In this document: positions 8,565-17,020 of the stretch, piece after piece
Position numbering within the stretch: position 1 is the first letter of the stretch
How the letters are laid out: each line of letters opens with the position of its first letter
NCBI GenBank assembly: GCA_022827095.1
Contig: JAJDTP010000035.1
Span: 1-64,000, forward strand
DNA: 64,000 bases
Origin: Dehalococcoidia bacterium
GTDB lineage: Bacteria > Chloroflexota > Dehalococcoidia > Lucifugimonadales > UBA3495
Direction: 5' to 3'
The notes under the pieces: model-generated
What the model was told of the DNA's origin: nothing
What the model saw: the letters and a program-made list of their open reading frames with translations, nothing else
Databases searched by the model: none
Translations under genes and position numbers: made by a program

Positions 8565-9686
8565 ATGGCATTGCAGTTTGGGGTATTTGACCACATTGAG
8601 CCCATCCCCGGCGTACCGCTGGACCAGATCTACCGCGAGCGATTGGACCAGCTGGAAGTGCTGGAGTCCGCAGGGTTCTACTCTTATCACCTCGCGGAGC
8701 ATCACACGCCGGCGGTACACAGCCTCGCGCCGTCGCAGAACGTGTTCCTGGCGGCTGCTGCTGAGCGGACCAGCACCATGCGGCTGGGTCCGTGCGTCTA
8801 CGTGCTGCCGCTGCACCACCCGGTGCGCCTCATCGAGGAAATCTGCATGCTGGACAATCTCAGCGGCGGACGTATGGACATTGGGGTGGGTCGCGGCGGC
8901 GTGATCGAGGCCTATTTCTGGGGACAGGACTCGGACGTTGAGATCAATTACGCCCGGTACCTCGAGACTCTGGCCGTGGTCCGGGAAGGATTGGGCCACG
9001 ATTCGCTGACCTTTGAGGGCGAGTTCTACAACTTCGACGACCTGCCCATGCGCCTGCGGCCCAAGCAGGACCCTCACCCACCCCTCTGGTACATGCGGAA
9101 CGTGGAAACCGCGGCGGTCAACGGCATGCACACCATCATCGTGGGCAACCTGGATTCCTTTGGGGCCAACGTGGAGCGATATTTCCAGCTCTGGGACGAA
9201 TACCAGGGGCCGGGAGCGCTCAATGCCCAGGGCGAAGCTCCCAAGATCGGTTTGGTGAACCACCTCTATCTGGCCGAGACAGACGCGGAAGCGGCGACCA
9301 TAGCCCAGCCGGCGTGGGACCAGTACAAGTGGAACCTGGCCGCCCCGCGCCGCCTGGAGGCCGAGCGGCGGGGTCTCACCCAGTTCCTGGGGACTGAAGC
9401 CAACCCCAGGCCGTCCAACCTGCCCGACCGGGAGGCCGGGATCAGCCAAGCCACCACGCCGCGCAGGTCCGGTTCTGCCGGACTCGAGGAGCACGCTGCG
9501 CCGGGCGGCGGCGGGTTCAACGTTGTAGCCGGCTCGCCGGACTCTATCCGCAACTACATGGACGAATATCTCGAGACCGGCGCCAACTACTTTGTAGCCG
9601 CCTTCCAGTGGGGTCATCTATCCCATGAGGAGACCATGCGCTCGCTGGACCTCTTCGTGGCCGAAGTCATGCCCCATTACGTCTAG
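8565..9686 (+). CDS. LLM-class flavin-dependent monooxygenase
   Basis: A 373-residue luciferase-like protein with the FDHIEPIPG... N-terminus, YHLAEHHTPAVHSLAPSQNVFLAA, ERTSTMRLGPCVYVLPLHHPVRLIEEICMLDNLSGGRMDIGVGRGG and the NVVAGSPDSIRNYM C-terminal motif. This group acts as FMNH2- or F420H2-dependent monooxygenases and oxidoreductases. The ATG at 8565 (MALQFG) is preferred over the overlapping TTG at 8562 because GAAGGA lies upstream at usual spacing. It differs clearly from the LLM gene just upstream, so the pair is not a recent duplicate. Substrate unknown. Confidence 0.88.
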   Translation: MALQFGVFDHIEPIPGVPLDQIYRERLDQLEVLESAGFYSYHLAEHHTPAVHSLAPSQNVFLAAAAERTSTMRLGPCVYVLPLHHPVRLIEEICMLDNLSGGRMDIGVGRGGVIEAYFWGQDSDVEINYARYLETLAVVREGLGHDSLTFEGEFYNFDDLPMRLRPKQDPHPPLWYMRNVETAAVNGMHTIIVGNLDSFGANVERYFQLWDEYQGPGALNAQGEAPKIGLVNHLYLAETDAEAATIAQPAWDQYKWNLAAPRRLEAERRGLTQFLGTEANPRPSNLPDREAGISQATTPRRSGSAGLEEHAAPGGGGFNVVAGSPDSIRNYMDEYLETGANYFVAAFQWGHLSHEETMRSLDLFVAEVMPHYV

Positions 9687-9773
9687 CGACGTGACGTAGC
9701 GCCCCCGGGATACGGCGTTCGCGTATCTGGGGGGTGTTGGTATAGACGCTCGGCGGCCGCCGGCGTGGTCCGG

Positions 9774-11003
9774 CTACACCCGCAGGCGGCGCAGCGTGGG
9801 CCGCCACAGTCCCAGCACGAATGCCACCGTCAGGTAAATGGCGGCTCCGCCGGCGAAGGCCGCGGTCCAGCTGATGTGCTCCGCAACCAGGGTCATGGGG
9901 TAGGAGCCGATGAACATCAGCGCGGCGGAAACGTACCAGACGCTCATCACCCTGCCTTGGAATTCGGCCGGGACAGAGAGTTGCAGCACGGTGGTTCCCA
10001 TCGGCACTATGCTGCCCATACCGACCAGGAACAGGATCGCCCACGACACCCAGAACCAGTGCGACCAGGCCAGGCAGAAAAGGGCTATGCCGAACAGGAA
10101 GATGCAGCCCAGCAGTAGCCAGTTCTTGTGCGGTGAGTTGCCCATCGACGCCATGATGAACGTGCCGGACAAGGAACCGATGCCCGCCCCCGTCATCAGC
10201 AGCCCGGCCCCGCCGGCGCCTGTGTCCAGCGCCAGCTTGGCGAAGGCGGGCAGCAACTGGGCATAAGGCATGGCGAAGAAGCCGAAGGCGAACCCGATAC
10301 CGATCACGGTGAAAGTGACCGGGTTCGTCCAGCAATACCGCAGCCCGCCCCAAAGTTCAGCGAAGATGCCCGAACGCTGGTGTCGTGGCGCCGTCGGCAC
10401 CCGCCGGACCATGAGTAATGTCGTCGTGCCCACGAAAAAGCAGCCGGTTGCCAGGTACAACGCTGGAGCCAATCCGGACAGTTCTATGACCGCTCCCGCC
10501 ACTGCGGGACCCAGGATGCGCCCCGAATTCATGACCGCCGAATTGAGAACGACGGCGTTCATCAGGTCATCGCGGTCCACCAGATCGCGCACTATGGCGA
10601 GCCGAGCCGGGGTATTGATGGCCTGCAGCGTGCCGAGGACGAAAGCCGCCGTATAAACGTGCCACAGGGTGACCAGCCCACCGGTTTCCAACACCGCGAT
10701 TCCCAGCATCAGGAGGGTCACCAAACCCTGGGTCAGCATCAGCAGCCCGCGGCGGTCGAACCGGTCGGCGAAGGTGCCGCCGAACAGCACGAACCCCAGC
10801 GTGGGCATCCCGTAAAGAAAAATCATGAAGCCCATGCGGGACGCGGACTCGGTCAGTTCCAGCACCAGCCAGCCCAGGATGAGGAACTGCATGCCCCGGC
10901 CCAGCGCCTGGGCGTTGGCGCCGATCCAGAACCAGCGGTAGTCCCGGTGCCGCAGCGCACGGAAGGTCTGGAGCCGGCGGCCGATAGTCAGGACCCGGGC
11001 CAA
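9774..11003 (-). CDS. MFS transporter (EntS/MFS_3-like exporter)
   Basis: A 409-residue membrane protein with about 12 hydrophobic segments. The N-terminus FRALRHRDYRWFWIGANAQALGRGMQFLILGWLVLELT and the loop GGTFADRFDRRGLLM between TM2 and TM3 are typical of the MFS_3/EntS-like exporter group. The C-terminal half has PSAEFQGRVMSVW-type sequence (VPAEFQGRVMSVWYV). It would export a small molecule across the inner membrane by proton antiport. It is transcribed towards the LLM genes, so it does not share their operon. Substrate unknown. Confidence 0.88.
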   Translation of the reverse strand: MARVLTIGRRLQTFRALRHRDYRWFWIGANAQALGRGMQFLILGWLVLELTESASRMGFMIFLYGMPTLGFVLFGGTFADRFDRRGLLMLTQGLVTLLMLGIAVLETGGLVTLWHVYTAAFVLGTLQAINTPARLAIVRDLVDRDDLMNAVVLNSAVMNSGRILGPAVAGAVIELSGLAPALYLATGCFFVGTTTLLMVRRVPTAPRHQRSGIFAELWGGLRYCWTNPVTFTVIGIGFAFGFFAMPYAQLLPAFAKLALDTGAGGAGLLMTGAGIGSLSGTFIMASMGNSPHKNWLLLGCIFLFGIALFCLAWSHWFWVSWAILFLVGMGSIVPMGTTVLQLSVPAEFQGRVMSVWYVSAALMFIGSYPMTLVAEHISWTAAFAGGAAIYLTVAFVLGLWRPTLRRLRV

Positions 11004-11444
11004 CTAATTCACCGGATCGTCCCTATCGGGTTCATGTCTCTGCGGCGTTCTGGTCATGAGTCCGGCGATTCCACGGGAATCCCACTACTATCGGAGCGCG
11101 ATGGTTTGACCATTATCAGGTTGACGTTGGCCCGTCAATGCTTTCGTGCTCTTCACGCGTACCCATTTGTCTTTTACATCGATGGACAGGATTTGACTGA
11201 CTATTGTCCGCGTCCCGAATGCCGTGACGCTCCTGCAAGTCGAACGCCGTGACGGTATCGCCAGTATCCTATTCATCCTGTGCATCGATGTAAAATTACC
11301 CGGGTCTCCGTTTAAAGTAGGTACGCTTTAGCTTCGTGCTCGAACACTACGGTGGTAGAGTCAGGCAGATAGGTACATGATCGGTCCGGAGATTGTGGTA
11401 GTACGCGTTGAGCCGCGACGCTTTTCTGCCCAGGAGGGAACAAC
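11004..11444. other. Intergenic region between divergent genes
   Basis: About 440 bases separating the MFS gene (minus) and the MBL hydrolase gene (plus). Composition is somewhat less GC-rich than the flanks. Promoters for both genes are expected here, but I see no hexamer pair good enough to call. No repeat or convincing ORF was found. Confidence 0.45.
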
Positions 11445-12311
11445 ATGCCGGAAGCCAGGTTGACCGTTGGTGATGTCGAAATTCTGTCCCTGAACGACCA
11501 GGAGGCCACTCTGCCCCTGAGCGATGTCTTTCCCGAGGTTCCCGTCGAGGCCTGGGCGCCCTACCAGGAGCGCTACCCCAGCGGCTTCCGCGGCGACCAC
11601 CTGCTGGCCCACTTCGAGTGCTACCTCATCCGCTCCGAAGGACAAACCATCCTCGTGGACACGGGCCTCGGCGGGGCCGCGACCAACCCCCACTCAATCG
11701 AGGCCATGGTCGGCGGCGCCGAGGGACGCCTGCTCGCGGAACTGGAAGCGGCCGGCGTAAGTCCGGCCGACATCAACACCGTCTTCTTCAGCCACCTTCA
11801 CTTCGACCACGTCGGCTGGAACCTGACCCACGAGTCGGGATCGCCGACCCGAGCGACCTTCCCCAACGCGCGCTACGTGGCCCACCGTGCCGACTGGGAA
11901 GTCTTCCAACACCCCGAGGTGATGGAACTGTTCCCGCCCCACTGGGATCAGACGCTTGGCCCTCTGCAGGGTCTGGGTGTCCTGGACCTGCTGGACGGAG
12001 AGCGCGCGCTGACCGGCGAAATCACCGCCATCCCAACGCCGGGGCATACCCCGGGTTCCATGAGCCTCGCCATCGTGTCCGGCGGGCAGCGGGCATATAT
12101 TCTGGGCGACGTTTTCCACGGCCCGACACAGGTCACCGAAACCGGCTGGAAGTTCAGTTTCGACATGGACGGGGATCAGGGCGTTGCCACCCGCACCGCC
12201 ATGGTCGAGCGGGCGGAGTCCGAGGACGCCATCATGGCCATCTGCCACCACGGCGGCTTCGGCCGCGTGGTTCGCGCCGAGGGTCGCCGCTACTGGCAAC
12301 TCGTCTCCTGA
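11445..12311 (+). CDS. MBL-fold metallo-hydrolase
   Basis: A 288-residue metallo-beta-lactamase-fold protein. The zinc-binding motif is SHLHFDHVG (His117, His119, Asp121, His122). A second-shell TPGHTPGSMSL supplies another His, ILGDVFHG the bridging Asp and ICHHGGFG the last His. Proteins of this subgroup (N-acyl-homoserine lactonase or quorum-quenching-like and related hydrolases) cleave esters or lactones; the actual substrate is not predictable. AGGAGGG sits 8 bases before the ATG. The gene is single and is followed by a family A palindromic element. Confidence 0.88.
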   Translation: MPEARLTVGDVEILSLNDQEATLPLSDVFPEVPVEAWAPYQERYPSGFRGDHLLAHFECYLIRSEGQTILVDTGLGGAATNPHSIEAMVGGAEGRLLAELEAAGVSPADINTVFFSHLHFDHVGWNLTHESGSPTRATFPNARYVAHRADWEVFQHPEVMELFPPHWDQTLGPLQGLGVLDLLDGERALTGEITAIPTPGHTPGSMSLAIVSGGQRAYILGDVFHGPTQVTETGWKFSFDMDGDQGVATRTAMVERAESEDAIMAICHHGGFGRVVRAEGRRYWQLVS

Positions 12312-12348
12312 ACGTCCGCAGGAACGCAGTTGCCAGCCGCAGAGAACC

Positions 12349-12485
12349 GTCACCCATACCCAGTTTGACTCGGACTGTCATTGCGAGCGCAGCGTGGCAT
12401 TCTGGTGATGACGAGCGGGTATCATTCAGCAACGAGATCACCACGTCGCTGCGCTTCTCGCGATGACAAACTGGGTAAGCGCGAC
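12349..12485. repeat. MITE-like palindromic element, family A, copy 3
   Basis: A 137-bp element whose ends (…CCATACCCAG and CTGGGTAAGC…) and inner arms (GTCATTGCGAGCGCAGCGTGG and CTTCTCGCGATGAC) match family A. It occupies most of the gap between two convergent genes. No flanking duplication was seen. Confidence 0.7.
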
Positions 12486-12557
12486 GCGGTCAGCCGTCGT
12501 CGCGCCGTCAGGTGAATGCGGCCGTCAACACCGAGTCACGGCCGCGTCTCCCAGCCG

Positions 12558-13937
12558 TCAGGCAGCATCCAGGTCGGAAGCCACCTGCCCGATCACGCTG
12601 TCCATGGTAGACACGATCTGTTCGATTTCGCCCGGCGTGACGCACAGGGGCGGCATGATGTTCATGAGGTCGCCACCGCGCAGGAACAACCCATTGTCGG
12701 CGAAACCCTGGGTCAACCTGGGACCCAGACCGGAGTCGGCGGGGAAGTGCTCCCTGGTCTCCCGGTCCTTCACCAACTCCATGCCGCACATAAGACCGAG
12801 GCCGCGCACGTTGCCGATGATGGAGTGCTTTGCCTTGAGCTCTTCGAGGCCGTCCAGCAGATATTTCCCCATCCGGGCTGAATTCTCCACCATCCCCTCA
12901 CGTTCCATGATCTCCAGGTTCTTCAGTGAGGCCGCCGCCGCCACCGGATGACCGCCGAAGGTGATCACATGCCGGAAGGCCGCCCGGGGGCTGCCTACGA
13001 AGGCGTCGGCGATGGGCTTGCGCAGAATAGTCCCACCCATGGGGATGTACCCGCTGGTGATGCCCTTGGCCACTGTCATCATGTCCGGAACAACGTCCCA
13101 GTGGTTGCACCCAAACCATTTGCCGGTGCGGCCAAAACCGGTGATGACCTCATCGGCAATCAACAGGCAGCCGTACTTGTCGCAAACCTCGCGCAACAGG
13201 GGCCAATAGTTGTCCGGCGGGACCACGGCTCCCATGGGACTGGAGATGGGCTCGGCGATGACCGCGGCGACGGTGTCCGGTCCCTGGAACTGAATGACGC
13301 TCTCGATAGCATCCACGGACCGCTGGCCGCACTCTTCCGGCGTTTCACTGTTGAACTCGCAGCGGTAGAAGTTGGGCTGAGGAGCGTGGAACGTATTAGG
13401 CATCAGGGGCTCGTAGTCTTCCCTGGGGTAGAGATAGTTGCCTCCGAGAGCCATCGCGCCCATGGTGGCGCCGTGGTACGAGTCCTTGCGGCTGATGAAC
13501 TTGGTGCGCTGCGGTTCGCCCATGCGCTTGAAATAAGCGCGGGACAGCTTCAACGCCGTTTCCACCGACTCGGATCCGCCGCTGGTGAAGAAGCAGCGGG
13601 AGAGGTCGCCCGGCATCATGGATGCGATTTTGTCCGACAGCATGACCGTGGGTTCCGTGGTGGTGCCCATGGGCATATAGGTGATCTTGAGCATCTGCTC
13701 GTAGGCAGCGTCCGCGATCTCCTTCTGGCCGTAGCCGACGTTCTTCAGCCAGAGACCGGACATGGCGTCGATGTAGGTGTTGCCCAGGGCGTCGGTGACC
13801 TGGCAGCCCTTGCCTTCGACGAAAATCTGGGGCTCACCCTTCTCGGCCATGTCGCTGGGTTCCCTCAGGTACACCCAGAGGTTTTCCAGCGCAGTCCTTT
13901 GCAGGTCGTTGACTGCCGATTCAGTGTGGGTGGCCAT
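12558..13937 (-). CDS. Class III PLP-dependent aminotransferase
   Basis: A 459-residue fold-type I transaminase. Visible signatures are the N-terminal VEGKGCQVTDALGNTYIDAMSGLW, the phosphate loop FFTSGGSESVETALKLSR, KDSYHGATMGAMALGG, the cofactor Asp in LLIADEVITGFGRTGKWFG, and the Schiff-base Lys in MTVAKGITSGYIPMGG. This group takes omega-amino acids or amines with pyruvate or 2-oxoglutarate as acceptor. The ORF extends 31 codons upstream, but ATG 13937 (MATHTESAV) has GGAGGA at good spacing. The substrate is unknown. No operon partner on the same strand is close. Confidence 0.9.
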   Translation of the reverse strand: MATHTESAVNDLQRTALENLWVYLREPSDMAEKGEPQIFVEGKGCQVTDALGNTYIDAMSGLWLKNVGYGQKEIADAAYEQMLKITYMPMGTTTEPTVMLSDKIASMMPGDLSRCFFTSGGSESVETALKLSRAYFKRMGEPQRTKFISRKDSYHGATMGAMALGGNYLYPREDYEPLMPNTFHAPQPNFYRCEFNSETPEECGQRSVDAIESVIQFQGPDTVAAVIAEPISSPMGAVVPPDNYWPLLREVCDKYGCLLIADEVITGFGRTGKWFGCNHWDVVPDMMTVAKGITSGYIPMGGTILRKPIADAFVGSPRAAFRHVITFGGHPVAAAASLKNLEIMEREGMVENSARMGKYLLDGLEELKAKHSIIGNVRGLGLMCGMELVKDRETREHFPADSGLGPRLTQGFADNGLFLRGGDLMNIMPPLCVTPGEIEQIVSTMDSVIGQVASDLDAA

Positions 13938-14036
13938 GTTTTCCTCCGGATGCTGTTCCAGGCGCAAAATTTGGGATGCCCGTAGCCGTACCAGTTTAAC
14001 ATCGCGCGGGGGTTGCCACAAACCACCCACTTTGCA

Positions 14037-14199
14037 GACACTTGTTCAGAGTTGCGGGGGAAGTGTCATTGCGAGCGCAGCGCGGCAATCCCGTTGGCGC
14101 TGGGGAGCCCTTCGGGGCTGACGTTGTGGCCACGGCGTTGAGATTGCCACGGCGCAAGCGCCTCGCAATGACAGCCTCCTGGATTTTGAGCAGTCACCG
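14037..14199. repeat. Palindromic element, family A variant (subfamily B), copy 1
   Basis: About 163 bp with ends CTTGTTCAGAGTTG...GGGGGAAGTGTCATTGCGAGC and CTCGCAATGACAGCCTCCTGGATTTTGAGCAGT. The core shares the GTCATTGCGAGCGCAGCGCGGCAATC arms of family A but has different outer ends. The same outer ends, swapped, occur around the copy at 26796-26958. A fragment resembling the start of family A (CGTACCAGTTTAACATCGCG) lies just before it, near 13987. Confidence 0.65.
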
Positions 14200-14289
14200 T
14201 TGCAACCACTTCGGATGCCTGGGCAATAATTTCGGTCAACGTGGAGACCCTGCTTCCGTTGATTGCCAACTCAACCGATGTAGAGCGCG

Positions 14290-14667
14290 TCAGTCGGTGA
14301 TGTACGTGTGGGTGATGACCTCCCAGACGTGGCCGTTCTCGCACTCGAAGTAGAACCCGCGACCCTGGTGCAGGTGGTTGATCTCGCCATCGGTGCGCGA
14401 GCGAGGCCCGCTGCCGAAGACGACGCCCTCGTCCTTGATCCGCTGCAGGATCGCGTCGAACTCGTCGTCCGAAGCCAGGAAGGCGTAGTGATTGGAGTGC
14501 GGGTTGTCCGAGTCATCGAAGTCCAGCGTGAGGATGTCGTTGACCTTTACCGGCGCGAAATGCCCCCAGGGCCCCTCGTACTTCAACCCGAACATGCGGG
14601 CGAAGAACTCCGCGGATTTCACCTTGTCGTAGGCGGGTACTATGGTGTGGTCCAATTGCAACGGCAT
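14290..14667 (-). CDS. VOC (glyoxalase/dioxygenase) superfamily protein
   Basis: A 125-residue single vicinal-oxygen-chelate domain with LDHTIVPAYDKVKSAEFFARMFGLKYEG at the start, HYAFLASDDEFDAILQRIKDEGVVFGSGP in the middle and GRGFYFECENGHVWEVITHTY at the end. Metal ligands His7 and the C-terminal Glu (WEVIT) fit the fold. Members catalyse isomerisation, ring cleavage or thiol transfer; the reaction here is unknown. The start ATG has GAGGA just upstream on the minus strand. It is followed after about 100 bases by a hydrolase gene on the same strand, which need not be related. Confidence 0.8.
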   Translation of the reverse strand: MPLQLDHTIVPAYDKVKSAEFFARMFGLKYEGPWGHFAPVKVNDILTLDFDDSDNPHSNHYAFLASDDEFDAILQRIKDEGVVFGSGPRSRTDGEINHLHQGRGFYFECENGHVWEVITHTYITD

Positions 14668-14769
14668 GGCTGTCCTCCTCTGCTAGTTCGTAGCGAACGT
14701 CGCCGCATTAGCGTGGGCTCTTGCTGGGCTGGTTGCCGCGCGGGTAGCACGTCGAAGGCGCCGGCAACA

Positions 14770-16758
14770 TCAACACCGGTCGGCATTTCCCGCCCAGTAG
14801 TCGTACTTCCGACCAGCCAGATCCATCACCTCGTCCACGTCTTCTTCCAGCAGGTAGCCCTCGCCCACCAGTTCCATCGCGGCGCGGTTCACCTTCTCGA
14901 GGTAGTCCTCGCGGTCGGAGTAGCGTTCCTCGATGGATGCTCGTGGGTCGCCCGAGGCCTCTCGCTCGGCGCGCGTCGCGGGCAGCGGGAGGGTCCAGCC
15001 GGCCAGGCCGCCGGTGATCCCGATAACCAGGTTGGGGTTGCCGATGCTCTCGTCCCGCAGGTTCCAGCCGGTGTAGGTGGCCACCGGAACGGTCAGGTCC
15101 GGCAGGCAGATGCCCCGCCGTTCGTTGAACGACTCGTCGATGTCGGCCACCAGCGCCGGGAACTCCTCACCTTCATCCGCAGGCAGCTTGATGGTGCGTC
15201 CCAGGTGCGACTCCGGGCCGTAGTCCAGCCGGATCGCCCGGGTTGTCTCGGTGGGCACCTGCACGCCGGGCAGCTGGGCGAACCGCTCCAGCAGCGTGTG
15301 AGACTCCACCGCCGTGCCATCGTCCAGGCTGGGGTGCCGGCTGGCGGGAGGCTCCTCGCCCGTGGTTACCCAGTGGTCCAGGTTGTCCAGCGCGGCCCGC
15401 AGCAGGGGGGCGTAGTCCACGCTGTTGAAGGGCAGCTGACCCTTGATGCCGTCGTTGGCCCGGATCTCGATGGGCGGGAACTCGCCCGACCCGTGCATGC
15501 AGCCGGCGAAGTGGTAGCGGCGAACCGATGCCGACTCCGGAGCGTCGGTCAGCGTCTCCAGGTCGGTGTGAATCAGGGCCGCGTCTCCCCGCCAGTACTC
15601 GGCGGAGGTGTTGGTGAACATGATCTTGGGCACCGTGCCACGACGCTCAATGGCGTCCAGCAGGGAACCCTGGGCGCCCGTAACCGGGTCAACCTGCGCG
15701 GTGTCGGTAAAGGGGAACATCTCCGGTATGATGTAGCAGACGTCCTTGGAGGGCTGCCCGAAACGCAGGTTGAACTCGCCGCGCATCGCCCCGGCCACGT
15801 GCGGGATGATCCCGTCCAACGCCGGCCGATCCTCCTCGTCCTCGTTGATGCCCACGTGGATATACTGGCGCAGGAAGCGCCCGCTCTGGGAACGCCCCAT
15901 GGCGTAGGCATAGTCGATTGAGCCGGCGCAGGGATTTCCGGCGGATGCCGGAGCGTGCTTCAGGAAGGACACCACGTCCCGCATCGCAGCGAACCCCAGG
16001 CCCACGATGCGGCTGCCGGTGGTGGTGTACACCAACTGGTAGATCCTTCCCGGCTCAAACCCCGAAGGCATGTAGACGTGGTTGTGCTGCGGTTCCAGGT
16101 CCGCGTCCTCGACACGGACGAAGGACCATTGACCCCGGTCGACTGCGGTGGCCGGGCTGTTAGGCAGGTCGCGCACCGTCAGCGTGGCGTCCGCCTCTTC
16201 AGGGTCCACGGCCGGATTGGGCAGGTGCTGGCGGTCGGCCAGCAAAAACACCTGGGTGGGTTCGTTGCACTGGAACTGGCACATGATCCTGCCGGTCAGC
16301 GGACCCTGGGGGCCGATGGCCTCCGGCGCGTGGAGCCCGATGAGCCCGGGCGTGGGCGGCACGTCGGCCTGCCAGCCGCCCCAGACCACCGTGTAACCCC
16401 GGCGCATCAGGTAGCCGTTTCCGGCCTCCAGAGGAGACGTGGGGTCGTTGGCGGTGGGAACGCTGTTCAGGCTCAGGGCGGTCTTGCGGCCCCGGTTCAC
16501 CACGTCGAAAAGGATGCGCCGGTTGCCCCGATCGACGTTCACCGGCTGCAGCATGGCGAAGTCCGACGAGAACTCCACCATGCCGGCGGCGTTGCGCGGC
16601 GCCAGGTCGAGGTCCGTGATCCCCTGGTTGCGGGCATGGTCGGGGTCCACCGCGTAGTGGGCGGTGCCTTCCAGGAGTTCATACGCGCCCACGTCGCCGA
16701 AACTCTGGCCGGACGCGAAACTCGTGCGGTTGGTGATTTCCAGATCTGTGATAGCCAA
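14770..16758 (-). CDS. Alpha/beta-hydrolase domain protein (Abhydrolase_10-like)
   Basis: A 662-residue protein related to the large alpha/beta-hydrolase domain family found in environmental bacteria. The nucleophile elbow is AMGRSQSGRFLRQYIH, and HFAGCMHGSGEFPP may supply the His. The N-terminal third (VNRGRKTALSLN, GYTVVWGGWQADV) matches the beta-rich lead domain of this family. The ORF runs upstream to 16938 through a palindromic element, so I chose a TTG at 16758 with GGAGG just before it (spacing 4), giving a start just before TDLEITNRTSF. An esterase or amidase role is inferred; the substrate is unknown. No signal peptide is visible from this start. Confidence 0.8.
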   Translation of the reverse strand: MAITDLEITNRTSFASGQSFGDVGAYELLEGTAHYAVDPDHARNQGITDLDLAPRNAAGMVEFSSDFAMLQPVNVDRGNRRILFDVVNRGRKTALSLNSVPTANDPTSPLEAGNGYLMRRGYTVVWGGWQADVPPTPGLIGLHAPEAIGPQGPLTGRIMCQFQCNEPTQVFLLADRQHLPNPAVDPEEADATLTVRDLPNSPATAVDRGQWSFVRVEDADLEPQHNHVYMPSGFEPGRIYQLVYTTTGSRIVGLGFAAMRDVVSFLKHAPASAGNPCAGSIDYAYAMGRSQSGRFLRQYIHVGINEDEEDRPALDGIIPHVAGAMRGEFNLRFGQPSKDVCYIIPEMFPFTDTAQVDPVTGAQGSLLDAIERRGTVPKIMFTNTSAEYWRGDAALIHTDLETLTDAPESASVRRYHFAGCMHGSGEFPPIEIRANDGIKGQLPFNSVDYAPLLRAALDNLDHWVTTGEEPPASRHPSLDDGTAVESHTLLERFAQLPGVQVPTETTRAIRLDYGPESHLGRTIKLPADEGEEFPALVADIDESFNERRGICLPDLTVPVATYTGWNLRDESIGNPNLVIGITGGLAGWTLPLPATRAEREASGDPRASIEERYSDREDYLEKVNRAAMELVGEGYLLEEDVDEVMDLAGRKYDYWAGNADRC

Positions 16759-16837
16759 GATGCCTCCGGTGGCCGACGGCCTGTGGTGGGTGAACCAGGT
16801 GATCGTTTGCCTTGCCAGTTTCCGCGTAGATATTAGC

Positions 16838-16972
16838 CTCACATGCACCCAGTTTGTCATCGCGATGAGCGCAGCGACGCGGCGATCTCGTTCCAGCGGC
16901 GGCGTGTCGCCTCGACGAGATTGCCACGCTTCGCTCACAATGACAAATCGGGCGAAACTGGGTACGCGTGGG
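16838..16972. mobile_element. MITE, family A, copy 4, with perfect 10-bp target duplication
   Basis: A 135-bp element, the same length as the copy at 5880. Ends are CTCACATGCACCCAG and CTGGGTACGCGTGGG, inverted with mismatches. AGATATTAGC stands immediately before it (16828-16837) and immediately after it (16973-16982). This is the best evidence that family A moves by transposition. It has no room for a protein, so a transposase would have to act in trans. Confidence 0.85.
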
Positions 16973-17020
16973 AGATATTAGCACCCCGCAACGGCGCGGG
17001 CAGCGACGGGCTGACGGTGT

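Noticed and set aside
8547-9617. 356-residue minus-strand ORF opposite the second LLM gene
   Set aside because: Shadow of a gene with clear family signatures.
14308-15921. 537-residue plus-strand ORF opposite the VOC and hydrolase genes
   Set aside because: Crosses two real minus-strand genes and the gap between them; no motif.
16758-16938. Extended N-terminus of the Abhydrolase_10-like gene given by the ORF track
   Set aside because: The extra 60 codons run through a MITE with target duplication, and a TTG with GGAGG lies at the true domain start.
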